A stretch of 64,000 nt of DNA. It comes from Halomonas caseinilytica. Its GTDB lineage: Bacteria; Pseudomonadota; Gammaproteobacteria; Pseudomonadales; Halomonadaceae. Below are positions 28,054-37,323 of this stretch, one piece after another. A model generated the notes under the pieces. The model was not told the origin of the DNA, searched no databases, and saw only the letters and a list, made by a program, of their open reading frames with translations. Where the stretch lies: NCBI RefSeq assembly GCF_001662305.1, contig NZ_BDEP01000006.1:55433-119432 (forward strand). The letters are read 5' to 3'. How positions within the stretch are numbered: position 1 is the first letter of the stretch; the number at the start of each line of letters is the position of its first letter. A program made the translations under genes and the position numbers.

Positions 28054-28905
28054 TCAGAAGCGGCCTGGCAATCGCGCCACTTCCTCGAGCCCCCAGCCCT
28101 CGGTGGCCACGCCGGCTTCCAGCGACTCGGCCGCCGCCGGCGAAAGCTGCGGAAAGAAATCCAGCCCAGTGCGCGCCTCGATCTCGTCGATACTGACCAC
28201 GAAGCGATCCAGGGGCTCATCACCGTTCACGTCCTGGGGCATCAGGAATGCCAGCGCCCGAGGCCGCTCCCCAGGCACCACCAGGATCTTGTAGAAGGCC
28301 TCCGGCACTTCCACCAACCCCACGCGATTCAGCATGCCATCCAGGAAATCGTCATCGAACACAGGGCCGGCGATCACCTGGAGCGTACCCAGACGCGGCA
28401 CGAAGCGATCGATCACCACCTCCTCGAGACGCTGCCAGAGACGGCGATTCAGATCCGGGCGCTGCGGCGTCATGTTGCTCATCAGGAAGGTATCGCGCTG
28501 GGCATCACGACCATGCACCACGGCAATGGCATAATTGGGCGCCAGATGTCCCCGATCATAGCCGCTGTGCGCGTAACTGTCCGGCGTGACCGGCCAGAGG
28601 CTGCGCCAGTCCTGTCGAAATCCCGGGCGCTCCCCCGCATGGGGATTCTCCACCTCATGCAGAACATAGCTCACCCATAGCGGACTCACCCGCAGATCCG
28701 ACCAGCCCAGCAGATAGCCGTCGTTGCGCAGGACGCGATGCAGGCTCAGCGGCGTCACCTCCGCCCAGGTCGGCACGCCCATCCAGCTCAGCCGATCGCG
28801 CACCTCGCGCTCCTGCATGTACCACAGGCCGCTGCCAACCGCCGCGAACAGCACGGCGACGCCAGCGCGCCGCATCATGCGACGCAGGAAAGTATGACGC
28901 AACAT
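28054..28905 (-). CDS. Membrane-anchored DNA/RNA non-specific endonuclease (NUC1 family)
   Basis: This protein of about 283 residues has one N-terminal hydrophobic segment (GVAVLFAAVGSGLWYM), so it is likely anchored in the inner membrane facing the periplasm, or exported. The catalytic signature YDRGHLAPNYAI is the DRGH motif of the Serratia nuclease/NUC1 (beta-beta-alpha metal) family, with a later conserved Asn in TFLMSNMTPQ. The family cleaves DNA and RNA without sequence preference, using Mg2+. The start is uncertain: ATG 28905 is used here, while a TTG at 28974 would overlap the upstream gene. It may serve nucleotide scavenging or defence. Confidence 0.85.
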   Translation of the reverse strand: MLRHTFLRRMMRRAGVAVLFAAVGSGLWYMQEREVRDRLSWMGVPTWAEVTPLSLHRVLRNDGYLLGWSDLRVSPLWVSYVLHEVENPHAGERPGFRQDWRSLWPVTPDSYAHSGYDRGHLAPNYAIAVVHGRDAQRDTFLMSNMTPQRPDLNRRLWQRLEEVVIDRFVPRLGTLQVIAGPVFDDDFLDGMLNRVGLVEVPEAFYKILVVPGERPRALAFLMPQDVNGDEPLDRFVVSIDEIEARTGLDFFPQLSPAAAESLEAGVATEGWGLEEVARLPGRF

Positions 28906-28967
28906 CCGGGGGAATCCGTTCCAGTCAGGGTACCGAGACACCTTGCCTCGGCAACGAAGGGGGCGTG

Positions 28968-29243
28968 TTACCAACCGAGCGAGAACATGGTCTCGAGGTC
29001 GTGGCGTGAATGCACCTGCATGGCATTGAGGGTCTCGGTCTCGCGAATCCCCTCCACCTCATCGAGCCGTCCGGTCACCAGCTCGGCCAGGCTCTCGAAG
29101 TCCCGGGTGCGCGCGATGGCCACCAGGTCGTAACGACCGCAGGTGGAGAACACCTCGCTGATGCCCTCGACCTCCGCCAGGCGCTCGGCCACCGACTGGA
29201 TCTTGCCCTTCTCGGCATTGATCAGGATCACGGCATTCTGCAT
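28968..29243 (-). CDS. Lrp/AsnC-type RAM (ligand-binding) domain protein without a DNA-binding domain
   Basis: This 91-residue protein consists only of the RAM/AsnC ligand-binding module (VILINAEKGKIQSVAERLAEVEG, then FSTCGRYDLVAIARTRDFESLAELV). The N-terminal helix-turn-helix of Lrp regulators is absent, so it cannot bind DNA by itself. Stand-alone RAM proteins usually form ring-like oligomers that bind amino acids. It lies between the endonuclease and the spoVR gene on the same strand. Confidence 0.85.
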   Translation of the reverse strand: MQNAVILINAEKGKIQSVAERLAEVEGISEVFSTCGRYDLVAIARTRDFESLAELVTGRLDEVEGIRETETLNAMQVHSRHDLETMFSLGW

Positions 29244-29333
29244 CGGGCACTCCTCGGCTGTCCTTGGCTGAACGATACGCGATAGTGCAGACCACCGCGA
29301 CTGCGGCGATTATAGCAGCGTCGCGCCTCGCCA

Positions 29334-30902
29334 TCAGCTTGCCCCAGGCGACTCCGAATCCTCGTCCTCGGGCAGCGGCCATTGATAACGACGCACCACC
29401 TCGCCCTGCTCGATCGACTCCAGCTTGACCGGGAAGCCCCACAGCTGGTGCAGGTGGCGCATCACCGGGTAGACGCTGCGCGCCAAGGGCCGACGATTAT
29501 CCTGGACATGGCGCAAGGTCAGCGAACGATCACCTCGTATGTCCGCCGAATAGACCTGGATGTTCGGCTCCCGCACCGAGAGAGCATACTGGGACGCCAG
29601 CGCCTCCCGGATACGCCGGTAACCACGCTCATCGTGTATTGCCGTCACCTCGAGCATCTCGTCCTGGTCATCGTCGACGACCTTGAACAGCTTGAGATCG
29701 CGAATCACCTTGGGTGACAGGAACTGCTGGATGAAGGATTCGTCCTTGAAGTTGCGCATGGCGAAGTGCAGCGTCTCCCGCCAGTCGCTGCCGGCGGTAT
29801 CGGGAAACCATTCGCGATCTTCCTCGGTGGGCGACTCACAGATGCGCCGGATGTCGGAGAACATGGCAAAGCCCAGGGCATAGGGGTTGATGCCATTGAA
29901 GGCCGGGCTGTCGAAGGGTGGCTGCTGCACCACGGCGGTGTGCGACTGAAGGAATTCCAGCATCAGCCCCTCGTCCACGACACCATCGTCGAACATGCGA
30001 TTCATCAAGGTATAGTGCCAGAAGGTCGCCCAACCTTCGTTCATCACCTGCGTCTGGCGCTGCGGGTAGAAGTACTGCGCGAGCTTGCGCACGATGCGCA
30101 CCACTTCACGCTGCCAGGGCGCCAGCAGCGGCGCATTCTTTTCGATGAAGTAGAGCAGGTTCTCCTGAGGCTCGGGCGGATAGCGCCCACCGGCGTGCAG
30201 CCCCAGAGGATCTTCCTCATCATCGCGCTCCCCGACTCCCTCGCCTGCCGAGGCGCGCTCGGGAATCGTCCGCCACAGGGTATTCACCTGGGCCTGCAGG
30301 TAGGCTTCTCGTTCCTTCTGGCGACGCTCCTCCTCCTCGGCGGAAATCGGCGAGGGTCGCTTGTAACGGTCGACCCCATGGTTCTGCAGGGCATGGCAGG
30401 CGTCCAGAAGCTGCTCCACGGCAGTCACGCCGTAACGTTCCTCGCACTCGGCGATGTAACGACGGGCGAACAACAGGTAATCGACGATGGAGCCGGCATC
30501 GGTCCAGGTCCGGAACAGATAATTGCCCTTGAAGAAGGAGTTGTGTCCATAGCAGGCGTGAGCCATCACCAACACCTGCATCATCAGGGTGTTCTCCTCC
30601 ATCAGGTAGGCGATGCAGGGGTCGGAATTGATCACCAGCTCATAGGCCAGCCCCATCTGTCCGCGCCGGTAGGCTTGCTCCACGGCCAGGAACTGCTTGC
30701 CGAAGGACCAGTGGTGATACCCCACCGGCATGCCGACGCTGGCGTAGGCATCCATCATCTGCTCGGTGGTGATGATCTCGATCTGGTTGGGATAGGTATC
30801 CAGCCGATACTCGTCGGCCAGACGTGCGATCTCCTCCTCGAACTCGGTGAGGATCTCGAAACTCCAGTCGGAACCGGTGGCGATGGGCTTGCGATCGGTC
30901 AT
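29334..30902 (-). CDS. SpoVR-family stress protein
   Basis: This 522-residue protein begins MTDRKPIATGSDWSFEILTE, with AGGAGGCAGC before the ATG. Family features include WSFGKQFL, INSDPCIAYLMEENTLMMQVLVMAHACYGHNSFFKG, a block with several His and Cys residues, and NEGWATFWHY. The family was named for a Bacillus cortex gene but is common in non-spore-formers, where it lies next to prkA and yeaH (E. coli ycgB). Its exact function is not established. It is the last gene of the prkA-yeaH-spoVR operon. Confidence 0.92.
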   Translation of the reverse strand: MTDRKPIATGSDWSFEILTEFEEEIARLADEYRLDTYPNQIEIITTEQMMDAYASVGMPVGYHHWSFGKQFLAVEQAYRRGQMGLAYELVINSDPCIAYLMEENTLMMQVLVMAHACYGHNSFFKGNYLFRTWTDAGSIVDYLLFARRYIAECEERYGVTAVEQLLDACHALQNHGVDRYKRPSPISAEEEERRQKEREAYLQAQVNTLWRTIPERASAGEGVGERDDEEDPLGLHAGGRYPPEPQENLLYFIEKNAPLLAPWQREVVRIVRKLAQYFYPQRQTQVMNEGWATFWHYTLMNRMFDDGVVDEGLMLEFLQSHTAVVQQPPFDSPAFNGINPYALGFAMFSDIRRICESPTEEDREWFPDTAGSDWRETLHFAMRNFKDESFIQQFLSPKVIRDLKLFKVVDDDQDEMLEVTAIHDERGYRRIREALASQYALSVREPNIQVYSADIRGDRSLTLRHVQDNRRPLARSVYPVMRHLHQLWGFPVKLESIEQGEVVRRYQWPLPEDEDSESPGAS

Positions 30903-30922
30903 GCTGCCTCCTTGGCCTCGCC

Positions 30923-32209
30923 TCAGGACTGGGCGGCGCGACGCCGGAACAACTCGCGGAACACCGGGTAGATGTCGCCGGCCTCGACGATCTGGCGCAT
31001 GGCGAAGCGGTCGGCATACTCGGCTTCCACACGCTCGTATTCCTCCCACAGTGCCTGATGGGCATGGGGCGTGATCTCGACATAGGTGAAGTACTGCAGC
31101 CTCGGCATCAGCGAATTCACCAGCAGGTCGCGACAGGTCAGGGAGTCATCGTCCCAGTTGTCGCCATCGGAGGCCTGGGCCACGTAGAGATTCCACTGGC
31201 TCGGCGGATAGCGTGCCTCGATGATCTCGTCGACCAGCGTCAGGGCGCTCGAGACGATGGTGCCGCCGGTTTCCCGGGAGTAGAAGAACTCCTCCTCGTC
31301 GACTTCCTTGGCGGCGGTATGGTGGCGCACGAAGACCAGCTCGACCCGCTCGTAGTTGCGCTCAAGAAAGAGGTAGAGCAGCAGGAAGAAGCGCTTGGCG
31401 ATGTCCTTGTGGGCCTGGGTCATCGACCCGGAGACATCCATCACGCAGAACATCACCGCCTTGCTGGACGGCTGGGGCTGATTGATCACATTGTTGTAGC
31501 GCAGATCATAGGTATCGATGAAGGGCACCGCCTCCAGGCGCTTCTCGAGCCGCTCGATCTCGGCCTTGAGTTCGTCGATACGCGCCGGATTGCGCAGCAC
31601 CGGGTCCTTGCGCTCCTCGGCTTCCAGCGCTTCCCGCGCCTCGCGCAACGCCCGCTTGATCGGCCCGCGCATGGCGATGCGACGGGCATGCGCCTCACGC
31701 ATGGAGCGCACGATGTTGATGCGTGCCGGCACCCCATCCCGGGTCAAGCCGGCGCGCACCGGTTTCACCTCGTCCAGATCGACCAGCGGCTTGCGCTCCA
31801 GGTGCGGCAGCTCCAGCCCATCGAAGACGAAATCCAGGAACTCCTCACGGGTCAGGGTGAAGGCAAACTCGTCCATGCCTTCGCCCTGATTCGAGGCACC
31901 ACCCTCGCCGGCACCGTCTCCACCGCCGCCGCCACCGGGGCGACGCAGCCGGTCCCCCTCGACGAACTCCTTGTTGCCCGGCGCGATGATGGTGCGCCGA
32001 CCACCGGGACCATGCTGGAACACCGGCTCGGAAATGTCCCGGGTCGGTATCGAGACTTTCTCGCCACGTCCCATGTCGGTGATGGAACGGCGGTTGACCG
32101 CTTCCTCGACGGAACGCTTGATGTGTCCGCGATAACGATCGAGGAACCGCTGGCGGTTGACCGCACTCTTGTTCTTGGCATTGGCCCGACGGTCGATGAA
32201 ATACGTCAT
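30923..32209 (-). CDS. YeaH/YhbH-family protein (DUF444)
   Basis: This 428-residue protein begins [20 protein letters not shown]. It contains a Gly-rich linker (about residues 90-105) and a C-terminal von Willebrand A-like domain with [22 protein letters not shown], the DxSxS metal-binding motif. The family is always found with the PrkA-type kinase and SpoVR protein and probably acts in their pathway under starvation and acid stress. It is the second gene of the operon, 20 bp before spoVR. Confidence 0.93.
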   Translation of the reverse strand: MTYFIDRRANAKNKSAVNRQRFLDRYRGHIKRSVEEAVNRRSITDMGRGEKVSIPTRDISEPVFQHGPGGRRTIIAPGNKEFVEGDRLRRPGGGGGGDGAGEGGASNQGEGMDEFAFTLTREEFLDFVFDGLELPHLERKPLVDLDEVKPVRAGLTRDGVPARINIVRSMREAHARRIAMRGPIKRALREAREALEAEERKDPVLRNPARIDELKAEIERLEKRLEAVPFIDTYDLRYNNVINQPQPSSKAVMFCVMDVSGSMTQAHKDIAKRFFLLLYLFLERNYERVELVFVRHHTAAKEVDEEEFFYSRETGGTIVSSALTLVDEIIEARYPPSQWNLYVAQASDGDNWDDDSLTCRDLLVNSLMPRLQYFTYVEITPHAHQALWEEYERVEAEYADRFAMRQIVEAGDIYPVFRELFRRRAAQS

Positions 32210-32308
32210 GCTGACCTCCTCTGGGCGCTGCTCACCACGGGGAGCGACGGCCCAGGCCGCCCTCCCCGCGCTTGACCGGTAGCATCAGGTCGCCGCCCGC
32301 AGCCCGGG

Positions 32309-34231
32309 CTACTGCGACTTGCGCACCCGCAGATACCATTCGGAGAGCAAGCGCACCTGCTTCTCGGTGTAACCGCGGTCGACCATGCGTGCCACGAAGT
32401 CTTCATGTTTCTTCTGGTCGGCCGTCGATGCCTTGGCGTTGAAGGAGATCACCGGCAGCAGCTCCTCGGTGTTGGCGAACATCTTGTGCTCGATCACCCC
32501 GCGCAGCTTCTCGTAGGACTGCCAGCTCGGGTTCATGCCGTTGTTCTGGGCCCGGGCCCTGAGCACGAAATTCACCACCTCGTGACGGAAATCCTTGGGA
32601 TTGGAGATCCCGGCCGGTTTCTCGATCTTCTCCAGCTCCTCGTTGAGGGACTGGCGATCGAACAGCTCGCCGGTCTCGGGATCACGATACTCCTGATCCT
32701 GAATCCAGAAGTCGGCATAGGTGACATAGCGGTCAAAGATGTTCTGGCCGTACTCGGAGTACGACTCCAGATAGGCCGTCTGGATCTCCTTGCCGATGAA
32801 GTCCACATAGCGCGGCGCCAGGAATTCCTTGATATAGCGCAGGTAGCGCTCGAAGGTCTCGCGGGGCAGCTGCTCCTGCTCGAGACGCTGCTCGAGCACG
32901 TAGAGCAGATGCACCGGATTGGCGGCCACCTCGTGGTTATCGAAGTTGAACACCTTGGACAGGATCTTGAAGGCGAAGCGGGTGGAGAGGCCGTCCATCC
33001 CCTCGTCCACGCCGGCATTGTCGCGATACTCCTGGATCGACTTGGCCTTGGGATCGGTGTCCTTGAGGTTCTCGCCATCATAGACACGCATCTTGGAGTA
33101 GATGCTGGAGTTTTCCGGCTCCTTGAGCCGCGAGAGCACCGAGAACTGCGCCAGCATGCGCAGGGTATCCGGCGCGCAGGGCGCCTCGTTGAGCGAGGAA
33201 TGCTCAAGCAGCTTCTTGTAGATGTTGATCTCCTCGCTGACCCTCAGGCAATACGGCACCTTGACGATGTAGACGCGGTCGAGGAAAGCCTCGTTGTTGC
33301 GGTTGTTGCGGAAGGTCTGCCACTCGCTCTCGTTGGAATGCGCCAGGATGATGCCATCGAAGGGAATCGCCCCCATGCCTTCGGTGGGGTTGTAGTTGGC
33401 CTCCTGGGTGGCAGTGAGCAGCGGATGCAGCACCTTGATCGGCGCCTTGAACATCTCGACGAATTCCATCAGCCCCTGGTTGGCCTTGCACAGCCCGCCC
33501 GAGAAGCTGTAGGCATCGGGGTCGTCCTGGGAGTAGAGCTCCAGTTGACGGATGTCGACCTTGCCGACCAGCGAGGAAATGTCCTGATTGTTCTCGTCGC
33601 CCGGCTCGGTCTTGGAGATGGCGATCTGGTTGAGCCGCGACGGGTAAAGGCGCACGACCCGGAACTGGGAGAGATCGCCGCCGAATTCCTGGAGACGCTT
33701 GGCCGCCCAGGGCGACATCACGCTCTTCAGGCAACGCCGGGGAATGCCGTATTCCTTCTCCAGCAGCTCACCATCCTCTTCGGGGGAGAACAGGCCGAGC
33801 GGCGATTCCTGCACCGGCGATCCCTTGAGCGCATAGAAGGGCACCCGCTCCATCAGGAGCTTGAGACGCTCGGCGAGCGACGACTTGCCACCACCGACCG
33901 GCCCCAACAGGTAGAGAATCTGCTTGCGCTCCTCAAGGCCCTGAGCGGCATGCCGGAAGTAGGCAACGATCTGCTCGATGGCCTCTTCCATGCCGTAGAA
34001 CTCCTCGAAGGCGGGGTAGCGGCGGATCACCTTGTTCGAGAAGATCCGCGCCAGCCTCGGATCCTTGGCCGTGTCGATCACCTCGGGCTCGCCGATGGCC
34101 TCCAGTATGCGCTCGGCGGCGTTGGCATAGGCCGAAGGCTGCTCCCGACAGAGTTCCAGGTACTCCTGCAGGCTCATCTCCTCCTGCTGGGTACGGGCAT
34201 AGCGGTTCTGCACATGATCGAAGATGCTCAT
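32309..34231 (-). CDS. prkA: PrkA-family serine protein kinase (YeaG)
   Basis: This 640-residue protein has an N-terminal AAA-type domain (Walker A GPVGGGKSSLAERL; VKVPYCLRVSEEINIYKKL downstream) and a C-terminal PrkA kinase-like domain. It autophosphorylates and phosphorylates targets in bacteria where it was studied, and is induced by starvation. AGGAGG lies before the ATG at 34231. It is the first gene of prkA-yeaH-spoVR and has no other regulator beside it. A promoter is expected in the 34232-34476 gap, but I cannot place it confidently. Confidence 0.94.
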   Translation of the reverse strand: MSIFDHVQNRYARTQQEEMSLQEYLELCREQPSAYANAAERILEAIGEPEVIDTAKDPRLARIFSNKVIRRYPAFEEFYGMEEAIEQIVAYFRHAAQGLEERKQILYLLGPVGGGKSSLAERLKLLMERVPFYALKGSPVQESPLGLFSPEEDGELLEKEYGIPRRCLKSVMSPWAAKRLQEFGGDLSQFRVVRLYPSRLNQIAISKTEPGDENNQDISSLVGKVDIRQLELYSQDDPDAYSFSGGLCKANQGLMEFVEMFKAPIKVLHPLLTATQEANYNPTEGMGAIPFDGIILAHSNESEWQTFRNNRNNEAFLDRVYIVKVPYCLRVSEEINIYKKLLEHSSLNEAPCAPDTLRMLAQFSVLSRLKEPENSSIYSKMRVYDGENLKDTDPKAKSIQEYRDNAGVDEGMDGLSTRFAFKILSKVFNFDNHEVAANPVHLLYVLEQRLEQEQLPRETFERYLRYIKEFLAPRYVDFIGKEIQTAYLESYSEYGQNIFDRYVTYADFWIQDQEYRDPETGELFDRQSLNEELEKIEKPAGISNPKDFRHEVVNFVLRARAQNNGMNPSWQSYEKLRGVIEHKMFANTEELLPVISFNAKASTADQKKHEDFVARMVDRGYTEKQVRLLSEWYLRVRKSQ

Positions 34232-34476
34232 CGAAGCCTCCTTTAGACCCGGCGCCCCGGCCATGACTGTCGGCGAACCTGCCGGGGATCGGTAACTTCA
34301 GCGTAGACAGCATTAGCGGACAACGATTCTTCATTCTTCAACGCAGCAGCCTGCCACGACTCTTCCGCCACTACATTACTCGCCACTACTTTCCTGCCAC
34401 CACCCTATATCCCTATGAACCCGGAAGCCGCCTTGTGGTTCGTGGAAAATGGTCGCATGGATTCGACGCCTCGCAC

Positions 34477-36489
34477 TCAGAGCGCGGCGGCCACCCGAGT
34501 CCCCTGGTCGATGGCCCGCTTGGCGTCCAGTTCCGCCGCCTTGTCAGCACCGCCGATGACATGCACCGAGACGCCTGCCTCACGCAACGCCTCGAGATCG
34601 TCGCGCACCGACTCCTGACCGGCACAGACCACCACGGTATCCGCCTCGATCAGGCGCGGCTCGCCGTCCTGGCGGATGTGCAGGCCCTCGTCGTCGACCC
34701 CCACGTACTCACACCCGACCAGCGTCTCGACGCCACGATGACGCAGCGAGGCCCGATGTACCCAGCCGGTGGTGGTGCCCAGCCCCTTGCCAGGCTTGGA
34801 GGTCTTGCGCTGCAGCAACGTGACGCGGCGCGGCACCGTCGGCCGACGCGGCTCGCGCAGCCCACCCGGCGTCGACACCGTCAGATCGACCCCCCACTCT
34901 TCGCACCAGGCCTCGACATCCAGGGCAGGATGCCCGGCATGGGTCAGCAGTTCCGCCACATCGAAGCCGATCCCTCCCGCGCCGATGATGGCCACACGCG
35001 GCCCGACGCGCTCGGCGTGCACGATGGCCGCCGGGTAGGACATCACCTTGGGATGATCGATGCCGGGCAAGTCCAGACGTCGGGGCCGCACACCGGTGGC
35101 CAGCACCACCTCATCGAAGGCCCTCAGGTCATGCACGCTGGGCGCCATGCCGAGGCGCACGCTCACCTGATGGCGATCCAGCATTACCCGGAAGTAACGC
35201 AGGGTTTCATCGAACTCCTCTTTGCCGGGAATCCGCCGAGCATAGTTGAACTGGCCGCCCAGCTCGGACTGACGCTCGAACAGCGTCACCGCATGGCCCC
35301 GCCGGGCAGCCGTCACGGCGGCCGCCAGCCCGGCCGGGCCGCCTCCCACCACAGCGACGGACCTCGCCTCTCCGGCCGGCTCGATGACCAGCTCGGTCTC
35401 GTGGCAGGCCTGGGGATTGACCAGACAGGACGTCAGCTTGCCCTGAAAGGTGTGATCCAGGCAGGCCTGGTTGCAGGCGATGCAGGTGTTGATCTCCTCG
35501 CTCCGACCGTCACGGGCCTTGGCGATCCAGGCCGGATCCGCCAGGAAGGGCCGCGCCATGGAAACCATATCGGCCTGCCCCTCGGCGAGCACCCGCTCGG
35601 CCACCTCGGGCATGTTGATGCGATTGGTGGTGATCAACGGAATCGACAGCGCATCACGCATGCGGCGAGTCACCTCGCTGAACGCCGCTCGCGGCACACT
35701 GGTGACGATGGTCGGCACCCGCGCCTCGTGCCAGCCGATGCCGGTATTGACGACATCCGCCCCGGCTTCCTCCACGGCGCGTCCCAGCGCCACCACGTCC
35801 TCGGAGGTACTGCCTTCTTCGACCAGATCGATCATCGACAACCGGAAGACGATGAGAAAGTCATCGCCCAGCTCGGCACGTATGCGCCGTACGATTTCTA
35901 CCGGAAAGCGAATGCGGTTTGCGAGATCACCGCCCCATTCATCCTCGCGCCGATTGGTGCGCCGGCAGATGAACTGATTGATGAGATAGCCTTCTGAGCC
36001 CATCACCTCGACACCGTCATAGCCTGCTTCACGCGCCAGGCTGGCGCAGCGCACATAGTCGTCGATGGTCGAGGCAACCTCGTCACGACTCAGCTCGCGC
36101 GGTGTCGACGGATTGATCGGCGCCTGAATCGGCGAAGGCGCCACCGGCTCGGACGTATAGGCATAACGCCCGGCATGCAGGATCTGCAGACAGATCCGAC
36201 CTTGTTCGGCATGCACGGCGTCGGTCACCTTGCGATGGTCGGCCACCTGCTCGGGCCGCTCCAGAGTCGCCGCGCCCTGGAAGACCGCGCCTTGAGGGTT
36301 CGGCGCGATGCCGCCGGTGACGATCAGCCCCACGCCCTCTCTGGCCCGCTCGGCATAAAAGGCAGCCAGGCGCTCGAAACCATTCGGCGCTTCTTCCAGG
36401 TTGGTATGCATCGAGCCCATCAGCACGCGATTGGGCAGGGTCAGGTGTCCGAGCGTGATGGGGCGAAACAGATGCGGATATGCGGTCAC
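34477..36489 (-). CDS. fadH: 2,4-dienoyl-CoA reductase (NADPH)
   Basis: This enzyme saturates 2,4-dienoyl-CoA during beta-oxidation of unsaturated fatty acids. The 670-residue protein has an N-terminal FMN-containing old-yellow-enzyme barrel (PNRVLMGSMHTNLEE), an Fe-S cysteine cluster (CIACNQACLDHTFQGKLTSCLVNP), and a C-terminal FAD/NADPH domain (VVGGGPAGLAAAVTAARRGH). The length is close to E. coli FadH (672). The start is GTG at 36489 with GAGGA upstream. It is a single gene with its promoter in the gap before the tRNA operon. Confidence 0.94.
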   Translation of the reverse strand: MTAYPHLFRPITLGHLTLPNRVLMGSMHTNLEEAPNGFERLAAFYAERAREGVGLIVTGGIAPNPQGAVFQGAATLERPEQVADHRKVTDAVHAEQGRICLQILHAGRYAYTSEPVAPSPIQAPINPSTPRELSRDEVASTIDDYVRCASLAREAGYDGVEVMGSEGYLINQFICRRTNRREDEWGGDLANRIRFPVEIVRRIRAELGDDFLIVFRLSMIDLVEEGSTSEDVVALGRAVEEAGADVVNTGIGWHEARVPTIVTSVPRAAFSEVTRRMRDALSIPLITTNRINMPEVAERVLAEGQADMVSMARPFLADPAWIAKARDGRSEEINTCIACNQACLDHTFQGKLTSCLVNPQACHETELVIEPAGEARSVAVVGGGPAGLAAAVTAARRGHAVTLFERQSELGGQFNYARRIPGKEEFDETLRYFRVMLDRHQVSVRLGMAPSVHDLRAFDEVVLATGVRPRRLDLPGIDHPKVMSYPAAIVHAERVGPRVAIIGAGGIGFDVAELLTHAGHPALDVEAWCEEWGVDLTVSTPGGLREPRRPTVPRRVTLLQRKTSKPGKGLGTTTGWVHRASLRHRGVETLVGCEYVGVDDEGLHIRQDGEPRLIEADTVVVCAGQESVRDDLEALREAGVSVHVIGGADKAAELDAKRAIDQGTRVAAAL

Positions 36490-36610
36490 GGTCGAGTCCT
36501 CATGGTCGGGCAACGGAAATTCAAACAACTGTATGATAGTCGCTCGGGTTCCGCAAAGCCCGGGCATTCGCCCAAGGAGGATAGTCGATCTCGACACTCA
36601 CGCACGCGAA

Positions 36611-36636
36611 AGGCCCGAGTCTTTCGACTCGGGCCT
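36611..36636 (-). terminator. Terminator of the tRNA-Val/Asp operon
   Basis: AGGCCCGAGTC (36611-36621) and GACTCGGGCCT (36626-36636) are perfect inverted copies with a 4-nt loop. On the minus strand the hairpin is followed by TTTCG. It lies 16 nt after the last tRNA-Asp. Confidence 0.8.
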
Positions 36637-36652
36637 GGAATTCGTGAGCAGA

Positions 36653-36729
36653 TGGCGGACCGGACGGGACTCGAACCCGCGACCTCCGGCGTGACAGGCC
36701 GGCATTCTAACCAACTGAACTACCGGTCC
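36653..36729 (-). tRNA. tRNA-Asp (GTC), copy 1 (last in the operon)
   Basis: 77 nt with encoded CCA, acceptor stem GGACCGG/CCGGTCC, anticodon GTC in loop CTGTCAC. It is identical to the other two tRNA-Asp genes in this cluster and is last in the operon, followed by the terminator hairpin. Confidence 0.96.
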
Positions 36730-36732
36730 GCG

Positions 36733-36809
36733 TGGTGGGCGGTACTGGACTCGAACCAGTGACCCCCAGCATGTGAGGCTGGTGCTCTAACCAACTGAGC
36801 TAACCGCCC
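36733..36809 (-). tRNA. tRNA-Val (CAC)
   Basis: 77 nt with encoded CCA. The anticodon loop is CTCACAT, anticodon CAC, reading GUG only. The GUN family is already covered by the TAC tRNA in this operon, so this is an extra isoacceptor suited to a GUG-rich genome. Identity rests on the anticodon and the Val-like acceptor GGGCGGT. Confidence 0.9.
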
Positions 36810-36845
36810 ACGCGTTTACTGCCTGGATTGTTTCGCTTGTCATCG

Positions 36846-36922
36846 TGGCGGACCGGACGGGACTCGAACCCGCGACCTCCGGCGTGACAGGCCGGCATTC
36901 TAACCAACTGAACTACCGGTCC
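36846..36922 (-). tRNA. tRNA-Asp (GTC), copy 2
   Basis: 77 nt, identical in sequence to the copies at 36653 and 36950, anticodon GTC, with encoded CCA. The 3' flanks differ between copies, so the duplication covers the mature tRNA only. Confidence 0.96.
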
Positions 36923-36949
36923 ACAAGACGACTGGCGACACAGGATGGA

Positions 36950-37026
36950 TGGCGGACCGGACGGGACTCGAACCCGCGACCTCCGGCGTGACAGGCCGGC
37001 ATTCTAACCAACTGAACTACCGGTCC
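36950..37026 (-). tRNA. tRNA-Asp (GTC), copy 3
   Basis: 77 nt, anticodon GTC, encoded CCA, identical to the other two. It is second in the operon, after tRNA-Val(TAC). Confidence 0.96.
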
Positions 37027-37066
37027 GCTTTCGCTACCTGCGACATGATCGGGCATGACTTCGTCA

Positions 37067-37142
37067 TGGTGGGTGGTACAGGGATCGAACCTGTGACCCC
37101 CAGCTTGTAAGGCTGGTGCTCTCCCAGCTGAGCTAACCACCC
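37067..37142 (-). tRNA. tRNA-Val (TAC)
   Basis: 76 nt, encoded CCA, anticodon loop CTTACAA, anticodon TAC. Its acceptor stem is GGGTGGT/ACCACCC. It is the first gene of the operon, 19 nt downstream of the promoter's -10 box. Confidence 0.96.
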
Positions 37143-37160
37143 CCGGTCACGTGGCGCTGC

Positions 37161-37188
37161 ATTCTACAGGGACGGCGCTCATTGTCAA
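37161..37188 (-). promoter_or_regulatory. Strong promoter of the tRNA operon
   Basis: On the minus strand a perfect -35 box TTGACA (37188-37183) is 16 nt from a near-consensus -10 box TAGAAT (37166-37161). A GC-rich discriminator (GCAGCGCC) follows, the hallmark of stringently regulated stable-RNA promoters. Transcription runs through all five tRNAs to the hairpin at 36611-36636. Confidence 0.8.
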
Positions 37189-37323
37189 CGCGTTTTTTTC
37201 GCCTCTCCCCGACTGACGCCCGTGGAGAATCCCGCCTCTATCATCTACTTGGAAGCACTGGCAGGCGCGAGACACCGGCTCCAGCGGGAGCCCCGATTCA
37301 TGTCGCGCACGACGAGAAGCTCG

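Noticed and set aside
36653..37142. tRNA cluster as an integration site of a genomic island
   Set aside because: No integrase and no duplicated tRNA 3' end are seen; both sides continue with core genes.
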